This document shows positions 33,875 through 43,007 of a stretch of DNA of 64,000 bases, in pieces (the stretch's first letter is position 1; each line of letters opens with the position of its first letter). The notes beneath the pieces were generated by a model. It did no database searches, was not told the DNA's origin, and saw only the letters and a program-made list of their open reading frames with translations. This stretch comes from Mycolicibacterium diernhoferi (GTDB lineage Bacteria > Actinomycetota > Actinomycetes > Mycobacteriales > Mycobacteriaceae). The position numbers were made by a program, and so were the translations under genes. The stretch covers positions 3,162,001 to 3,226,000 of the forward strand of contig NZ_CP080332.1 of assembly GCF_019456655.1 (NCBI RefSeq), read 5' to 3'.

Positions 33875-35215
33875 CTAGCAGCGCCTCGCCCCCCGGCGGG
33901 TGCCCGCGGCGACGCGGGCCACCCGGCCGGGGGTGACCAGGGCCGGCCCGGAATCCACGCCCTGCAGAACCCGCAGAAATGTCTCTGTCAGCACCCGGTC
34001 GAATGATGCGACTGCCATGAACCGGGTGGTGTACGCGTTGAAGACGCGTTGGGGCCATCTGGCCCATCCATCGACCGGGGTGACGGCGAAGTCGTTGAGC
34101 CGATTGCCCTGCCACAGTGGGGCGATCCGCTTGGCCGCCGCGCGGAAGTATGCCCGGCCCACCTCCTCGGCCCCCGTTTCGGCGACGGTCTTGTGCAGTA
34201 CCCGGGCCTGCAGCGCCGCCGACGTCATCCCCTGGCCGTACACCGGATTGAGGCTGCACACCGCATCGCCGATCACCAGCAGCCCGTGCGGGAGCGCCGC
34301 CAGCTTGTCGTATCGCCGCCATACGCTGCTCGGGTACCTGCGGTGCTGCACGCTCCCGATGGGCTCGGCCGCGCGCAGCATCGCACCGAGGTGCGCAGGC
34401 AGGTGGTGATCTGCGCCGGCGAGAATTCCCGCCCGGTCGGTCGGCAACTGGTGCCCGGCCACGCCGATCAGGGTGAAGATGACCGTGTCGGCTTCATAGG
34501 CGATCAGACCGGCGCCGGTGGGCCGATGTAACGACGGGCTGATAATGGCCACCTTCTCATGCATATCTGCCGACACCCGGAACAGCTGCGTGGCGTAGGT
34601 CAGCTGCACCCGGTACGTATGCTCGTCTGGACGGCGAAAGCCGTTATCGGCCAGCCATGCCGGGGTGCGCCCGCCACGCCCGCCGGCGTCCACGATCACG
34701 TCGGCAGGCAGTTCGCGCTCACGGCCGGTGGCCCGGTCGCTGACGCGTAGCGCAGCGACCGCACCGCCGCGTAGCACCGGCCCGATCGCGTCGTGCCCGT
34801 CCACGACATCGACATTGGCCAGGGCGCGCACCCGGTCGCGGACGACGGACTCGAGCAGGGGCCGACTGGCGAGCACGATGTTCAGCGCATCGGGGTCGGC
34901 CAGCGAGCCGTCCCGCAGCAGGGCGTGCCCGCCGATTTCCAGATACGCCTGCGACAGATCGCGGGTGTCGAGGGCCGGAGCGCCCTTGCGGAGCAGTTCG
35001 GTTGCCAGTCCAGGGAAGAACTCCTCCAGAACACGGAGCCCCGAGCTGAGCAGCTGGTGCAGATGGTTGCCCTGAGGCGCCCCGGGCCGCTGACCGACGC
35101 CTTCGGGTAACGCGTCGCGTTCGACGACGGTGACCGAGTCGAAGGTGTCCGCGAGCGCGCGGGCGGCCAGTAGACCGGAGATACTCGCCCCGCACACCAC
35201 CGCTCGCCTCGACAC
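33875..35215 (-). CDS. FAD-dependent oxidoreductase/monooxygenase
   Basis: A 446-residue flavoprotein of the PHBH/geranylgeranyl-reductase fold. The dinucleotide site is CGASISGLLAARAL (residues 8-21), a variant of GxGxxG with Ala/Ser in the second place. The second FAD motif is GDAVCSLNPVYGQGM (about 318-332). It would hydroxylate or reduce a hydrophobic substrate using NAD(P)H. The N-terminal HLHQLLSSGLRVLEEFFPG is typical of related actinobacterial enzymes. It stands alone, ending six bases from the convergent lipoprotein gene. Confidence 0.85.
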   Translation of the reverse strand: MSRRAVVCGASISGLLAARALADTFDSVTVVERDALPEGVGQRPGAPQGNHLHQLLSSGLRVLEEFFPGLATELLRKGAPALDTRDLSQAYLEIGGHALLRDGSLADPDALNIVLASRPLLESVVRDRVRALANVDVVDGHDAIGPVLRGGAVAALRVSDRATGRERELPADVIVDAGGRGGRTPAWLADNGFRRPDEHTYRVQLTYATQLFRVSADMHEKVAIISPSLHRPTGAGLIAYEADTVIFTLIGVAGHQLPTDRAGILAGADHHLPAHLGAMLRAAEPIGSVQHRRYPSSVWRRYDKLAALPHGLLVIGDAVCSLNPVYGQGMTSAALQARVLHKTVAETGAEEVGRAYFRAAAKRIAPLWQGNRLNDFAVTPVDGWARWPQRVFNAYTTRFMAVASFDRVLTETFLRVLQGVDSGPALVTPGRVARVAAGTRRGARRC

Positions 35216-35240
35216 CGCATCCTCCTCGGCCCGTCATGAG

Positions 35241-35276
35241 CGAAGTGGTGGTGCTCGCCGGGACGAACACCACCAC
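35241..35276 (-). terminator. katG terminator hairpin
   Basis: AAGTGGTGGTG (35241-35251) and CACCACCACTT (35266-35276) form a perfect 11-base stem with a 14-base loop, 26 bases beyond the katG stop. It is correctly placed to terminate the furA-katG message before the next leftward gene. Confidence 0.75.
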
Positions 35277-35301
35277 TTTCGCGCTTCTCGACAGCGAGCG
35301 A

Positions 35302-37542
35302 TCAGTCCAGGTCGAACCGATCGTTGTTCATCACCTTCACCCAGGCGCTGACGAAGTCCTCGACGAACTTGGCCTTGTTGTCGTCCTGGGCGTAGACCTC
35401 GGCCACCGCGCGCAACACCGAATTGGAGCCGAAAACCAGGTCATTTGCCGTCGCCGTCCACTTCACCTCACCGGTGCCGCGGGCATACCCGGTGTAGACA
35501 TTCTCCGCCGACTCCGAACCCTTCCATTCGGTGCCCATATCAAGCAGATTCACGAAGAAGTCGTTCGTGAGGGCGCCCGGCCGGTCGGTGAACACGCCGT
35601 GCTTGGTGCCGCCGTGATTGGCTCCGATGGCGCGCAGACCGCCGACCAGGACGGTCATTTCCGGGGCGGTCAGGTCCAGGAAGTACGCCTTGTCCACCAG
35701 GAGTTGCTCGAGTGCGGTCTTCTCCCCGGGGCGGACGTAATTGCGGAAGCCGTCGGCCTGCGTCTCCAGCACGGCGAAGGATTCGACATCGGTGTCCTCC
35801 TGGCTGGCGTCGGTCCGGCCCGGAGCGAAGTGCACCTGAACGTCGAAGCCGCCGTCCTTGGCAGCCTTCTCCACCGCCGCCGAGCCTGCCAGCACGATCA
35901 GGTCGGCCAGCGAGATCTTCTTGCCGCCGGCGGCGGATGCGTTGAAGTCCTGCTGGATCTTCTCCAGGACCGGGAGCACCTTGGCGAGCTCGGAGGGCTC
36001 GTTGGCCTCCCAGCTGCGTTGCGGCTCCAGCCGCAGCCGGGCACCGTTGGCGCCACCACGCTTATCCGTGCCGCGGAAGCTCGCCGCCGATGCCCATGCG
36101 GTCTTGACCAGTTGCGGCACCGCCAGCCCGGACTCGAGCACCTTGCTCTTCAGCGCGGCGATGTCCGCCTCGTCGACCAGTGGATGATCGACCGCGGGAA
36201 CGGGGTCCTGCCACAGCTGGGGCTCGGCGACCCACGGACCGCGGTACCGGCTGATCGGCCCCATATCGCGGTGCATCAGCTTGTACCAGGCCTTACGGAA
36301 GGCCTCGTCCATCTCTTCGGGATGATCGAGCCAGCGCCGGGTGATCGGCCCGTAGATCGGGTCGACGCGCATCGAGACATCGGTGACCAGCATGGTGGGC
36401 TTGCGCGGCGGGCCGCCGAACGGATCCGGGATGGTCGCCGGGGCGTCCTTGGCCTCGAACTGCCAGGCATCACCGGGGCTCTTGGTGAGTTCCCACTCGT
36501 TGCCGTACAGGTTCTCCAGGAAGGCATTGCTCCACTGGCTGTTGGTGCCGGTCCAGATCACCTCCAGGCCGCTGGTGATGGTGTCACCGGCGTTGCCGGT
36601 GCCGAACGGGCACTTCCAGCCCAGGCCCTGCTGCTCGATCGGTGCGCCCTCGGGCTCGGGGCCGACGTCGTCGGCGCTGGCGCCGTGCGTCTTACCCAGG
36701 GTGTGACCGCCGACGATCAGCGCCGCGGTTTCCTCGTCGTTCATCGCCATCCGCGCGAACGTCTCGCGGATATCGTGGGCCGCGGCCAACGGATCCGGCT
36801 TCCCTTCCGGCCCTTCGGGATTGACGTAGATGAGGCCCATGGTGGTCGCACCGAACGGCGCGGCCAGCTTGCGATCGGAGTCGTTGGTGCCGCCGTAACG
36901 CGCGTCGGTGCCGAGCCAGGTGTCCTCCTGGCCCCACAGCATCTCCTCGGGCTCAAAGATGTCCTCGCGGCCGAACCCGAAGCCGGCGGTCTCGAACCCG
37001 GACTGCTCCAACGCGGCATTGCCGGCATACGCGATCAGATCGGCCCAGGAGATCTTGTTGCCGTACTTCTGCTTGATCGGCCACAGCAATCGGCGCGCCT
37101 TGTCCAGGTTGGCGTTGTCGGGCCAGCTGTTGAGCGGAGCGAAGCGCTGCGCACCCTGACCGGTGCCACCACGCCCGTCGAAGATGCGGTAGGTGCCGGC
37201 GGCGTGCCAACTCATCCTGATGAACAGACCGGCGTAATTGCCGTAGTCGGCGGGCCACCAATCCTGCGAAGTCCTGATCAAATCGATGACATCTGCTTTG
37301 AAGGCGTCGAGATCGAGCTTGGCGAATTCGGCGGCGTAATCGAAGCCCTCCCCGAGTGGGTTGCCCTTCGGGTTCTGCTTGTGCAGCACGGACACGTCGA
37401 CCTGTTCCGGCCACCAGTCCTTGTTGGTCAGCGGTGCATGCGCCTTGGGGGTCGGCGTGTCGATCGCCGGATTCTCCGATTCGCTCTTGCTCTGGGTCTT
37501 GGCGCCGGACTGCGGAGGCCGGGCATCAGAGGTGTCAGACAT
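35302..37542 (-). CDS. katG: catalase-peroxidase KatG
   Basis: A 746-residue bifunctional heme catalase-peroxidase that removes peroxide and, in mycobacteria, activates isoniazid. Distal site [10 protein letters not shown] with Trp and His, proximal His in [10 protein letters not shown], and Tyr in [10 protein letters not shown] and Met in RMAMNDEET for the Trp-Tyr-Met adduct are present. The serine equivalent to the known isoniazid-resistance position, in DTITSGLEV, is unchanged. Length fits the duplicated family architecture. ATG 37542 has AAAGG seven bases ahead; ATG 37557 is an alternative. It lies 54 bases after furA and is probably co-transcribed and FurA-controlled. Confidence 0.97.
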   Translation of the reverse strand: MSDTSDARPPQSGAKTQSKSESENPAIDTPTPKAHAPLTNKDWWPEQVDVSVLHKQNPKGNPLGEGFDYAAEFAKLDLDAFKADVIDLIRTSQDWWPADYGNYAGLFIRMSWHAAGTYRIFDGRGGTGQGAQRFAPLNSWPDNANLDKARRLLWPIKQKYGNKISWADLIAYAGNAALEQSGFETAGFGFGREDIFEPEEMLWGQEDTWLGTDARYGGTNDSDRKLAAPFGATTMGLIYVNPEGPEGKPDPLAAAHDIRETFARMAMNDEETAALIVGGHTLGKTHGASADDVGPEPEGAPIEQQGLGWKCPFGTGNAGDTITSGLEVIWTGTNSQWSNAFLENLYGNEWELTKSPGDAWQFEAKDAPATIPDPFGGPPRKPTMLVTDVSMRVDPIYGPITRRWLDHPEEMDEAFRKAWYKLMHRDMGPISRYRGPWVAEPQLWQDPVPAVDHPLVDEADIAALKSKVLESGLAVPQLVKTAWASAASFRGTDKRGGANGARLRLEPQRSWEANEPSELAKVLPVLEKIQQDFNASAAGGKKISLADLIVLAGSAAVEKAAKDGGFDVQVHFAPGRTDASQEDTDVESFAVLETQADGFRNYVRPGEKTALEQLLVDKAYFLDLTAPEMTVLVGGLRAIGANHGGTKHGVFTDRPGALTNDFFVNLLDMGTEWKGSESAENVYTGYARGTGEVKWTATANDLVFGSNSVLRAVAEVYAQDDNKAKFVEDFVSAWVKVMNNDRFDLD

Positions 37543-37596
37543 CTTCTCGCCTTTCATCGGTCGTGTGCAGGCTGCACTACGTTTTCAGGAGGTAAC

Positions 37597-38031
37597 TCAG
37601 GAGGAGGTCCGCGCTTTCACGCAGTCAGGACACAATCCCCAGTAGATGACCTCGGCTTCGTCGATGTCGAAGCCCAGGTCGTCGGAGGCTGTCAGGCAGG
37701 GGGCATCGCCCACGCTGCAGTCGACGTCGGCGATGGTGCCGCACGATCGGCACACCACGTGATGGTGGTTGTCACCGACTCGGGATTCATAGCGGGCAGT
37801 CGCCCCCGCGGGTTGGATGCGGCGGGCCAAACCGACTGCGGTCAGAGCGTTGAGCACGTCATACACGGTTTGACGGGAGATATCGGGCAGCTGTCGTCGA
37901 GCCGCGTTGAAGATGACCTCGGTGTCCGCGTGCGGATTCTGATCGACAGCGTCCATGACGATGAGCCGCGGCCGGGTGACGCGTAGTCCGGCCGCCCGTA
38001 ATGCCGTCGCACTCCCCGGGGCGTGAACCAT
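37597..38031 (-). CDS. furA: ferric uptake regulator FurA
   Basis: A 144-residue Fur-family repressor directly upstream of katG. The winged helix is LRVTRPRLIVMDAVDQNP with ISRQTVYDVLNAL as recognition helix. Metal sites are visible as HADTEVIF, DNHHHVVCRSCG and GLCPDC, the two CxxC pairs for structural zinc. In mycobacteria FurA senses redox state or iron and represses itself and katG. Start ATG 38031; ATG 38067 would add 12 residues of poor similarity. Confidence 0.95.
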   Translation of the reverse strand: MVHAPGSATALRAAGLRVTRPRLIVMDAVDQNPHADTEVIFNAARRQLPDISRQTVYDVLNALTAVGLARRIQPAGATARYESRVGDNHHHVVCRSCGTIADVDCSVGDAPCLTASDDLGFDIDEAEVIYWGLCPDCVKARTSS

Positions 38032-38250
38032 CTTCTCGAGTCTGGCCCCTCTTCTGGAAGGTATCAAGTTTTTCGCGAAATTCGTTGCGGGTCACAATGA
38101 TGCAACTCAGGTGCGCCCCGGATGCCAGCACAGGAGTCGGGCGGCGAGCCGGCCTACGCCGACCCGCCGCCCGTGGAAGCAGCAGAATTATTGCCGGATA
38201 ACGTTATTCGCTACGCGACAATACGGACCGCGATGCACGGCCGTCGGTCT
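38032..38250. other. furA promoter region
   Basis: About 220 bases between the hemerythrin stop and furA. It holds the AT-rich palindrome TTTCGCGAAA (38071-38080) and, further up, ATAACGTTAT (38198-38207), both perfect. The first is a candidate FurA operator because of its position about 40 bases before the furA start. No gene is seen. Confidence 0.45.
38071..38080. promoter_or_regulatory. palindrome TTTCGCGAAA, candidate FurA operator
   Basis: A perfect ten-base palindrome in an AT-rich stretch (with flanking A/T) 40 bases upstream of the furA start. Mycobacterial FurA binds an AT-rich site just upstream of its own gene, so the location fits. Binding is inferred. Confidence 0.4.
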
Positions 38251-38835
38251 TCAGTGAATCTGCGGATCGGGCGGGTTGTCCGCCGCTCGTCCGGTCGCGG
38301 CATCGCGAATGTGATCCACCGTGGCTGCGACCATGCCGACGGTCTTGAGCGCGGCCGGACTCGGCGGGGTGTCCGGGTGCGGACGAGTGGGCGCAATCTT
38401 TTTGGCCCGCTCCAGCTTCTCGCCCAGTTTCACCAACTCTTCCCGGGAGACCGCCGCCTCGAACTGGGGCCACACGACCTCCTGCTCGAACGAGATGTGG
38501 TCCCGGCCCAGCTGGACGAACTGCTGCAGCGCCTCCTGGTAGTCGGGCTCCCCGGGTTCGCCGTCCTCCAGGCGCTGCAGCAGCTGTTTACCGAGTTGCT
38601 CCTGCTCCACCGCCTTGTCGGCGAGGGCGTCTCCGTTCTCCACCGCATCGCGCACCGCAGGCCAGAAGTACTGCTCCTCGATGGCCTCGTGCTGGGATTC
38701 GGCGATGACCAGGTTCGTCACCATCGTCTTCAGCCCACTGCTCGCCGCTCCGGTGCCTCCCGGGGCGCCGTCGAGCACCTCGAGCATGCCCAGCACGCTC
38801 TTGTGGTCCTCGCGCAGGAAAGTCAACGCATCCAT
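38251..38835 (-). CDS. hemerythrin HHE-domain protein
   Basis: A 194-residue four-helix protein. Iron ligands are visible: His11 in REDHKSVLG, HEAIEEQYFWP (His and Glu in the second helix), and GRDHISFEQEVVWP. A Pro-rich linker (PTRPHPDTPPSP) and a short C-terminal helix follow. It would bind a diiron centre and oxygen, peroxide or NO. It sits 26 bases after the Mn-catalase gene, likely under the same SigF-type promoter. Confidence 0.9.
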   Translation of the reverse strand: MDALTFLREDHKSVLGMLEVLDGAPGGTGAASSGLKTMVTNLVIAESQHEAIEEQYFWPAVRDAVENGDALADKAVEQEQLGKQLLQRLEDGEPGEPDYQEALQQFVQLGRDHISFEQEVVWPQFEAAVSREELVKLGEKLERAKKIAPTRPHPDTPPSPAALKTVGMVAATVDHIRDAATGRAADNPPDPQIH

Positions 38836-38861
38836 GTCTCACTCCTCTCCGGGACGACGGG

Positions 38862-39755
38862 TCAGCTGGTGGCGGTGTGGTGCTCGTGGGTGAACGGCTT
38901 TTCGGCATCGATGCCGGGCTGTCCGTCCGGGTTCTTCTCGGCGCCGGCATTGTTGCGCAGCGAGGTGCCCAGCCACTGTTGTTCGGGCTTCTCGACGTAA
39001 TCCCATTCGATGCCTTCGGGCCACGGACCCTGTCCCTCGTTCCACGGGCCCCGCACCGAGCCGTGTCCGTTGCTCATGTTGAATGCAACATTCTGGAAGC
39101 GGGGATCCCCCGGCAGCTGTCCCGGCGGGAAGTTGACCGGCAGTTCGTTCAGCGCGGCGGTGAACTGTTGGTAGTGCGCCACCTCGCGCGACATCAGGAA
39201 CGTCAGGGTGTCCTGCACCCCCGGATCGTCGGTGAACTGCTTGAGGTATTCGTAGACCACCTTGGCTCTCGACTCGGCGGCCAGGTTGTTGCGCAGATCG
39301 ACTGAGGGGTCGCCGTTGGCGTCGATGAAGGCACCGGTCCAGTTGTTGCCGGCGGAGTCCTTGACATCCGGACCGCCGCCGCTGAGCACCAGGAACATCG
39401 GGTTGACCGCGACCTGGTGGATCGCCTGCTCCTTGCCGGTCTTGGAGGCGACCGCGGGCATCCAGTCACAGCGCTGGTGAGCGATCTTGAGATCGTCGTT
39501 GAGCCCGTCCAGCAGCATGGTGATCGTGGTGCCGACGATCTCGAGGTGGCTGAGTTCCTCGGTCGCGATGTCCATGAACAGGTCGTACATCTTCGGGTTC
39601 TTCTCCCTGAGCACGAACGCCTGGGTGAAGTACTGCAGCGCGGCTGTGAGTTCGCCGTTGGCGCCACCGAATTGCTCCATGAGCAACGAAGCGAAACGCG
39701 GGTCCGGCTCGGTGACCCGGACTTCGAACTGTAGATCTTTGTTGTGAGTGAACAC
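38862..39755 (-). CDS. manganese catalase
   Basis: A 297-residue non-heme dimanganese catalase dismutating hydrogen peroxide. Metal ligands lie in the four-helix bundle: GELTAALQYF, ATEELSHLEIVGTTI (Glu, Glu, His), AAESRAKVVYEYL and MSREVAHYQQF (Glu, His). GTG 39755 was chosen for GGGAGG four bases ahead. The C-terminal tail WDYVEKPEQQWLGTSLRN is usual for the family. It is the first gene of a two-gene unit with the hemerythrin, and has a SigF-type promoter about 105 bases upstream. Confidence 0.93.
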   Translation of the reverse strand: MFTHNKDLQFEVRVTEPDPRFASLLMEQFGGANGELTAALQYFTQAFVLREKNPKMYDLFMDIATEELSHLEIVGTTITMLLDGLNDDLKIAHQRCDWMPAVASKTGKEQAIHQVAVNPMFLVLSGGGPDVKDSAGNNWTGAFIDANGDPSVDLRNNLAAESRAKVVYEYLKQFTDDPGVQDTLTFLMSREVAHYQQFTAALNELPVNFPPGQLPGDPRFQNVAFNMSNGHGSVRGPWNEGQGPWPEGIEWDYVEKPEQQWLGTSLRNNAGAEKNPDGQPGIDAEKPFTHEHHTATS

Positions 39756-39861
39756 GACGCCTCCCGGCACGATCGATCGAGATCGCAATCTCGTCTCCGA
39801 AATTGCTCGAATCAGTGGGTTCCGGCGATCCGGTGGGCTGCAGATCGCGGTACCCGACGTG

Positions 39862-39885
39862 TACCCCTCACTCACCAGATCAAAC
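39862..39885 (-). promoter_or_regulatory. SigF-type promoter of the Mn-catalase operon
   Basis: Reading leftward, GTTT (39885-39882) is followed after exactly 15 bases by GGGTA (39866-39862), matching the mycobacterial SigF pattern GTTT-N15/17-GGGTA. It would give a leader of about 100 bases to the GTG at 39755. SigF controls stationary-phase and oxidative-stress genes in these bacteria. Confidence 0.75.
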
Positions 39886-39979
39886 ACCCGGGCACGCTCC
39901 CTACCTGACGGGTGCTTCGAAAACCATTGTTCGGCAACGAATTAGCGCGGTTATCCCGAAAACGAGCAAAACCGCGGGA

Positions 39980-40408
39980 TCAGCGCAGTGCCCCGAGGTT
40001 CTGGACGGAGTTGCGCACATCGGAGGTGATCACCTTGGCGACCAGTGCCCCGACCGGCCCGCTCAGCAGTCCCCCGGACAGTTCGGCCAGCAGATGAAAC
40101 GTCGATCCGGGCCGGTCATCGGCCACCCGCATGGTCAGCCCGATGTGCACCCCTCCGCGCCCTCTGCCCTGCAGCCTGATCCGGCTGGGCTCGTCGTATT
40201 CGGTCACCTCCCAGTGGATGGTGTTGCGAAATCCCTTGACCTTGATGAGGGAAGACACCTGCGTGCCTTCGCCGATGACCGCAGGGGGAAGGCCGCGCCA
40301 GCCCGCGAAGATGGTCAGCCATTCGTCGAATCGCTGCAGATCAGATGCCAACTTCCACGCCTGGTCGGGCGTCAGATCCGACGAAACCGAAACATCAACC
40401 TTGGCCAT
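39980..40408 (-). CDS. SRPBCC family protein
   Basis: A 142-residue START-like protein: MAKVDVSVSSDLTPDQAWKL, WLTIFAGWRGLPPAVIGEGT, SRIRLQGRGRGGVHIGLTM, with a C-terminal helix GPVGALVAKVITSDVRNSV. It is a cyclase/lipid-transfer fold with unknown ligand, common in mycobacterial genomes. It lies 112 bases downstream of the TetR gene on the same strand, so co-regulation is possible. Confidence 0.85.
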   Translation of the reverse strand: MAKVDVSVSSDLTPDQAWKLASDLQRFDEWLTIFAGWRGLPPAVIGEGTQVSSLIKVKGFRNTIHWEVTEYDEPSRIRLQGRGRGGVHIGLTMRVADDRPGSTFHLLAELSGGLLSGPVGALVAKVITSDVRNSVQNLGALR

Positions 40409-40519
40409 ATTCCCCGTACTTCCTCTCCGGTTCGGTGCTGTTCCGGCGTCGGGTACCCGAATCGGGCCGTCCCGTCACGTGGTGGGGCCCATTCGGCGAT
40501 GACGTCCCCGACGCGCAGG

Positions 40520-41269
40520 TCAACGCGTCCGATCCAGCCCGTCCAGCAGCAGTTCGGCCGTGTAGACCAGCGCCGCCCGCGGATCCGCCGCGGCGTCGGC
40601 GGCCACGGCGGCCGCCGTCCCCACCCGGGATGCGAGCGGGAACTCGCGGCCCCGCATGGCTTCCGCCAGGGCCGGGGACACCTGCTGCCACCACTGATTG
40701 TCGTCACGGAAACTGGCCGCGCGGGCCCGTTCCAGTCCGACCTGGTTGCGCGCCATGGCCGACGCGAGCCCGAGCAACCCGGCCAACGCATGGTCCATCT
40801 GCACATCGGTCAGACCGATGCCGTCGAAGGCGGCGAGTTCGGCCTCGTACTTGGCGGTCGCGCCCGGACCCGGCACCAACCGGTCGGCCGGAATGTCCAG
40901 CGTCCATGGCTCGGCCACCGCGGCGTCGTAGTTGCGTTCGGCGACGAACAACGCGGCGCTGCGCCAATCATCCTGTGCGGCTGGAAGATTACCGTCGACA
41001 TAAAGGTCGCCGGCATGCGCATCCACCATCAGCGCCAGCAACTCCGCCTTACCCGGCACATGTGAGTACAGGCTCATCGGAGCCGCGTTCAGTGCCGTCG
41101 CCACGCGACGAATGGTGACCGCTGCCGCCCCGTCGACCCGGGCGATCGCGCGGCCGGCGTCGACGATCGCACTCAGCGACAACCCGGATCGCCCGACCGG
41201 GCGATCCGGGTCCCACAGCAGGCGCAGGAGCCGTATCGGGTCGCTCACGCCATCAGTCGCACTGGACAT
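40520..41269 (-). CDS. TetR-family regulator, TetR-C1 type
   Basis: A 249-residue regulator. The helix-turn-helix (VTIRRVATALNAAPMSLYSH, about residues 50-70) comes after a 25-residue extension, and the C-terminal region with LLALMVDAHAGDLYVDG resembles the tetracycline-repressor-type C-terminal domain. Two adjacent ATGs exist (41272 and 41269); the second is better spaced from AGAGG. The overlapping palindromes at 41280-41310 lie just upstream, facing the divergent DUF5701 gene. Confidence 0.85.
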   Translation of the reverse strand: MSSATDGVSDPIRLLRLLWDPDRPVGRSGLSLSAIVDAGRAIARVDGAAAVTIRRVATALNAAPMSLYSHVPGKAELLALMVDAHAGDLYVDGNLPAAQDDWRSAALFVAERNYDAAVAEPWTLDIPADRLVPGPGATAKYEAELAAFDGIGLTDVQMDHALAGLLGLASAMARNQVGLERARAASFRDDNQWWQQVSPALAEAMRGREFPLASRVGTAAAVAADAAADPRAALVYTAELLLDGLDRTR

Positions 41270-41279
41270 CATCCACCTC

Positions 41280-41310
41280 TTCCGTACACTGTACGGTACA
41301 GCGTACGGAA
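41280..41310. promoter_or_regulatory. nested palindromic TetR operator
   Basis: Outer arms TTCCGTAC (41280-41287) and GTACGGAA (41303-41310) enclose an inner palindrome CTGTAC-G-GTACAG (41289-41301). The whole is 11 bases from the TetR start and 31 bases from the divergent DUF5701 start. Strong symmetry and position indicate an operator controlling both genes. Confidence 0.7.
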
Positions 41311-41340
41311 GGCCCGGCCGCGTCATCCGTTTGGAGTCCC

Positions 41341-41952
41341 ATGTCCCTATTGCATCAACTGGACCTGCTACTGGCCGCCGGTGTCGCCGAAGCCGCCGCC
41401 GTCAGCGCCGATGAACTACGCGGCTACGCGGCCGTGCTACCGGACGGACCCGATGTCGTCCTCGCGGTACATCCCCGGCTCGCGTCGGCCCGCGCGCTCG
41501 CCGCGCTGCTGCGTCATGACGGCCGGACCGGCTTCGTCGTGAGCGACATGACCGATCTGGACGAGTTCGTGCCGACCGGCGGAGTCTGCATCCCGGACGC
41601 TCCGTTGTACCTGGTCCACGACGTCGACCGCGGCGACGACATGCGCAACTGGAGTCCGGACGAGTCGCTTCCCGCGCTACAACAACGCGGACGGACGCCA
41701 CTGACCATCAACGAAGGGATCAGTTGGCTGCTTCAGGAGCCGAAGCAGCTCGAACCCAACCACTGCTTCATGACCATCGCATCCCGCAAGCCCAAACCCC
41801 GCGGTCTCGACGCCAGGACCCCGGCGATCTGGATCAGCGGCGGGACGGGTCGCGATGGGACCGACCGCCGCGGCGCCCCGAAGGTCGGCTGGTGCTGGGC
41901 GGGAAACCGGCACCTGGCTGGGCATGGCCTCGGCATCACGGCGCAGCCCTAG
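41341..41952 (+). CDS. DUF5701 family protein
   Basis: A 203-residue protein of a conserved actinobacterial family of unknown function. Typical stretches are LYLVHDVDRGDDMRNWSPDE, RGRTPLTINEGISWLL, NHCFMTIASRKP, ending KVGWCWAGNRHLAGHGLG. No catalytic motif is recognised. It is divergent from the TetR gene and shares its palindromic promoter region, so it is probably a TetR target. Its stop overlaps by four bases the stop of a small gene on the other strand. Confidence 0.75.
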   Translation: MSLLHQLDLLLAAGVAEAAAVSADELRGYAAVLPDGPDVVLAVHPRLASARALAALLRHDGRTGFVVSDMTDLDEFVPTGGVCIPDAPLYLVHDVDRGDDMRNWSPDESLPALQQRGRTPLTINEGISWLLQEPKQLEPNHCFMTIASRKPKPRGLDARTPAIWISGGTGRDGTDRRGAPKVGWCWAGNRHLAGHGLGITAQP

Positions 41953-42164
41953 TTGAGGGTCCCGGCTTCCACATCCCCGCGGCGCACGCGCACCTGGAAA
42001 CTCTTTTCGCCCCAGCCGTCGGACAGCTCGAAATGCACCCGCTTGGGGCTGCCGAAAAGCGTGGTCGTGGTGACGGTGCCGGTGGCGCCCTCGGGTACCA
42101 CCGGTACGTCTATCCCCTCGATCCGCCGACGTGCGGTCACCACGTCACCCTTGCGAAACCCCAT
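41949..42164 (-). CDS. small conserved protein with SH3-like strands (71 aa)
   Basis: A 71-residue protein: MGFRKGDVVTARRRIEGIDV, VPEGATGTVTTTTLFGSPKR, VHFELSDGWGEKSFQVRVRR. The G-x-G-x-V pattern and strand-rich composition suggest a small SH3-like or KOW-like barrel. Function is unknown. It ends in an overlapping stop with the DUF5701 gene. Confidence 0.65.
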   Translation of the reverse strand: MGFRKGDVVTARRRIEGIDVPVVPEGATGTVTTTTLFGSPKRVHFELSDGWGEKSFQVRVRRGDVEAGTLN

Positions 42165-42314
42165 TGTCTGCGATCCCCTCGTATCGCCTCACGCTGCATG
42201 CGGCCCTCGCCGCGCAGCCCTCCCTTATTCATGGTGGCCAAGGTCCGATTGTGCGCAAACGTTTTTCCCGCGAAGCCGCAGCCGACCCCGGCCGCGAAGA
42301 GGCACGCCGGTAGC

Positions 42315-42956
42315 GTGGCGAAGGTGAATTGTTCTCGCGTACCTTCCTCCATCGCGCTGCTGGCCGGTGCCGCAGCGATTGCCATGACCGTCTCGGCGTG
42401 CGGTTCGGACACTCAGAGCGCTGCCTCGACGAGCTCCTCCACCGCGACCGAAGACGCGTTCGACCTCCCGGCCACCGACATGGCCCCGGTGGCGAGCCCG
42501 TGCCCGTCGGCGGCCCCGGAGTCCTCGGGCGCACCCGAGTGGACGCTGTCCGGCGCCACCGGCAGCATCGCCGTCACCGGCTCCACCGACGCGGCCGCAC
42601 CGGTCGTGGACGTCGAGGGACCGTTCAGTGTCACCGAGACCCAGGTGCAGACCCTCAAGGAGGGTGACGGACCGGTCGTCCCGGAGACCGCGACGGTGTC
42701 GGTCTGCTACATGGGTGTCAACGGGCGCGACGGCAACGTCTTCGACAGCAGCTACCAGTCGGGCTCCCCGGTGGACTTCCCGCTCGACGGCGTCATCCCC
42801 GGATTCCAGAAGGCCATCACCGGGCAGAAGGTCGGATCGACCGTCGCCGTCGCGATGACCTCCGCGGACGGCTACGCCGAGGGCCAGCCTGCCGCGGGCA
42901 TCCAGAAGGGTGACACGCTGATCTTCGCGATCAAGATCCTCGAAGCCGCGAACTGA
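42315..42956 (+). CDS. FKBP-type peptidyl-prolyl isomerase lipoprotein
   Basis: A 213-residue exported protein. The signal with lipobox TVSAC ends near residue 32, followed by a Ser/Thr-rich tether, then an FKBP domain (about 110-213): VSVCYMGVNGRDGNVFDSSY, VDFPLDGVIPGFQKAITGQK, KGDTLIFAIKIL. FKBP core residues (Tyr, Asp, Phe, Ile) appear conserved. It should speed proline isomerisation in extracytoplasmic proteins. The start is uncertain (GTG 42315 or 42324). Monocistronic, followed by a terminator. Confidence 0.9.
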   Translation: MAKVNCSRVPSSIALLAGAAAIAMTVSACGSDTQSAASTSSSTATEDAFDLPATDMAPVASPCPSAAPESSGAPEWTLSGATGSIAVTGSTDAAAPVVDVEGPFSVTETQVQTLKEGDGPVVPETATVSVCYMGVNGRDGNVFDSSYQSGSPVDFPLDGVIPGFQKAITGQKVGSTVAVAMTSADGYAEGQPAAGIQKGDTLIFAIKILEAAN

Positions 42957-42960
42957 GCCG

Positions 42961-42999
42961 GTCCGCCGGCCGCAGCCTCCGGGCCGTGGCCGGCGGGAC
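42961..42999. terminator. bidirectional hairpin between FKBP and Crp genes
   Basis: GTCCGCCGGCC (42961-42971) pairs with GGCCGGCGGGAC (42988-42999) through about eleven pairs with one bulge, between two convergent genes. A likely shared terminator. Confidence 0.65.
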
Positions 43000-43007
43000 G
43001 GACAAAC

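Noticed and set aside
35236..37986. Very long open frame antisense to katG
   Set aside because: High-GC codon mirroring leaves the opposite frame open; the translation has no domain features and katG is certain.
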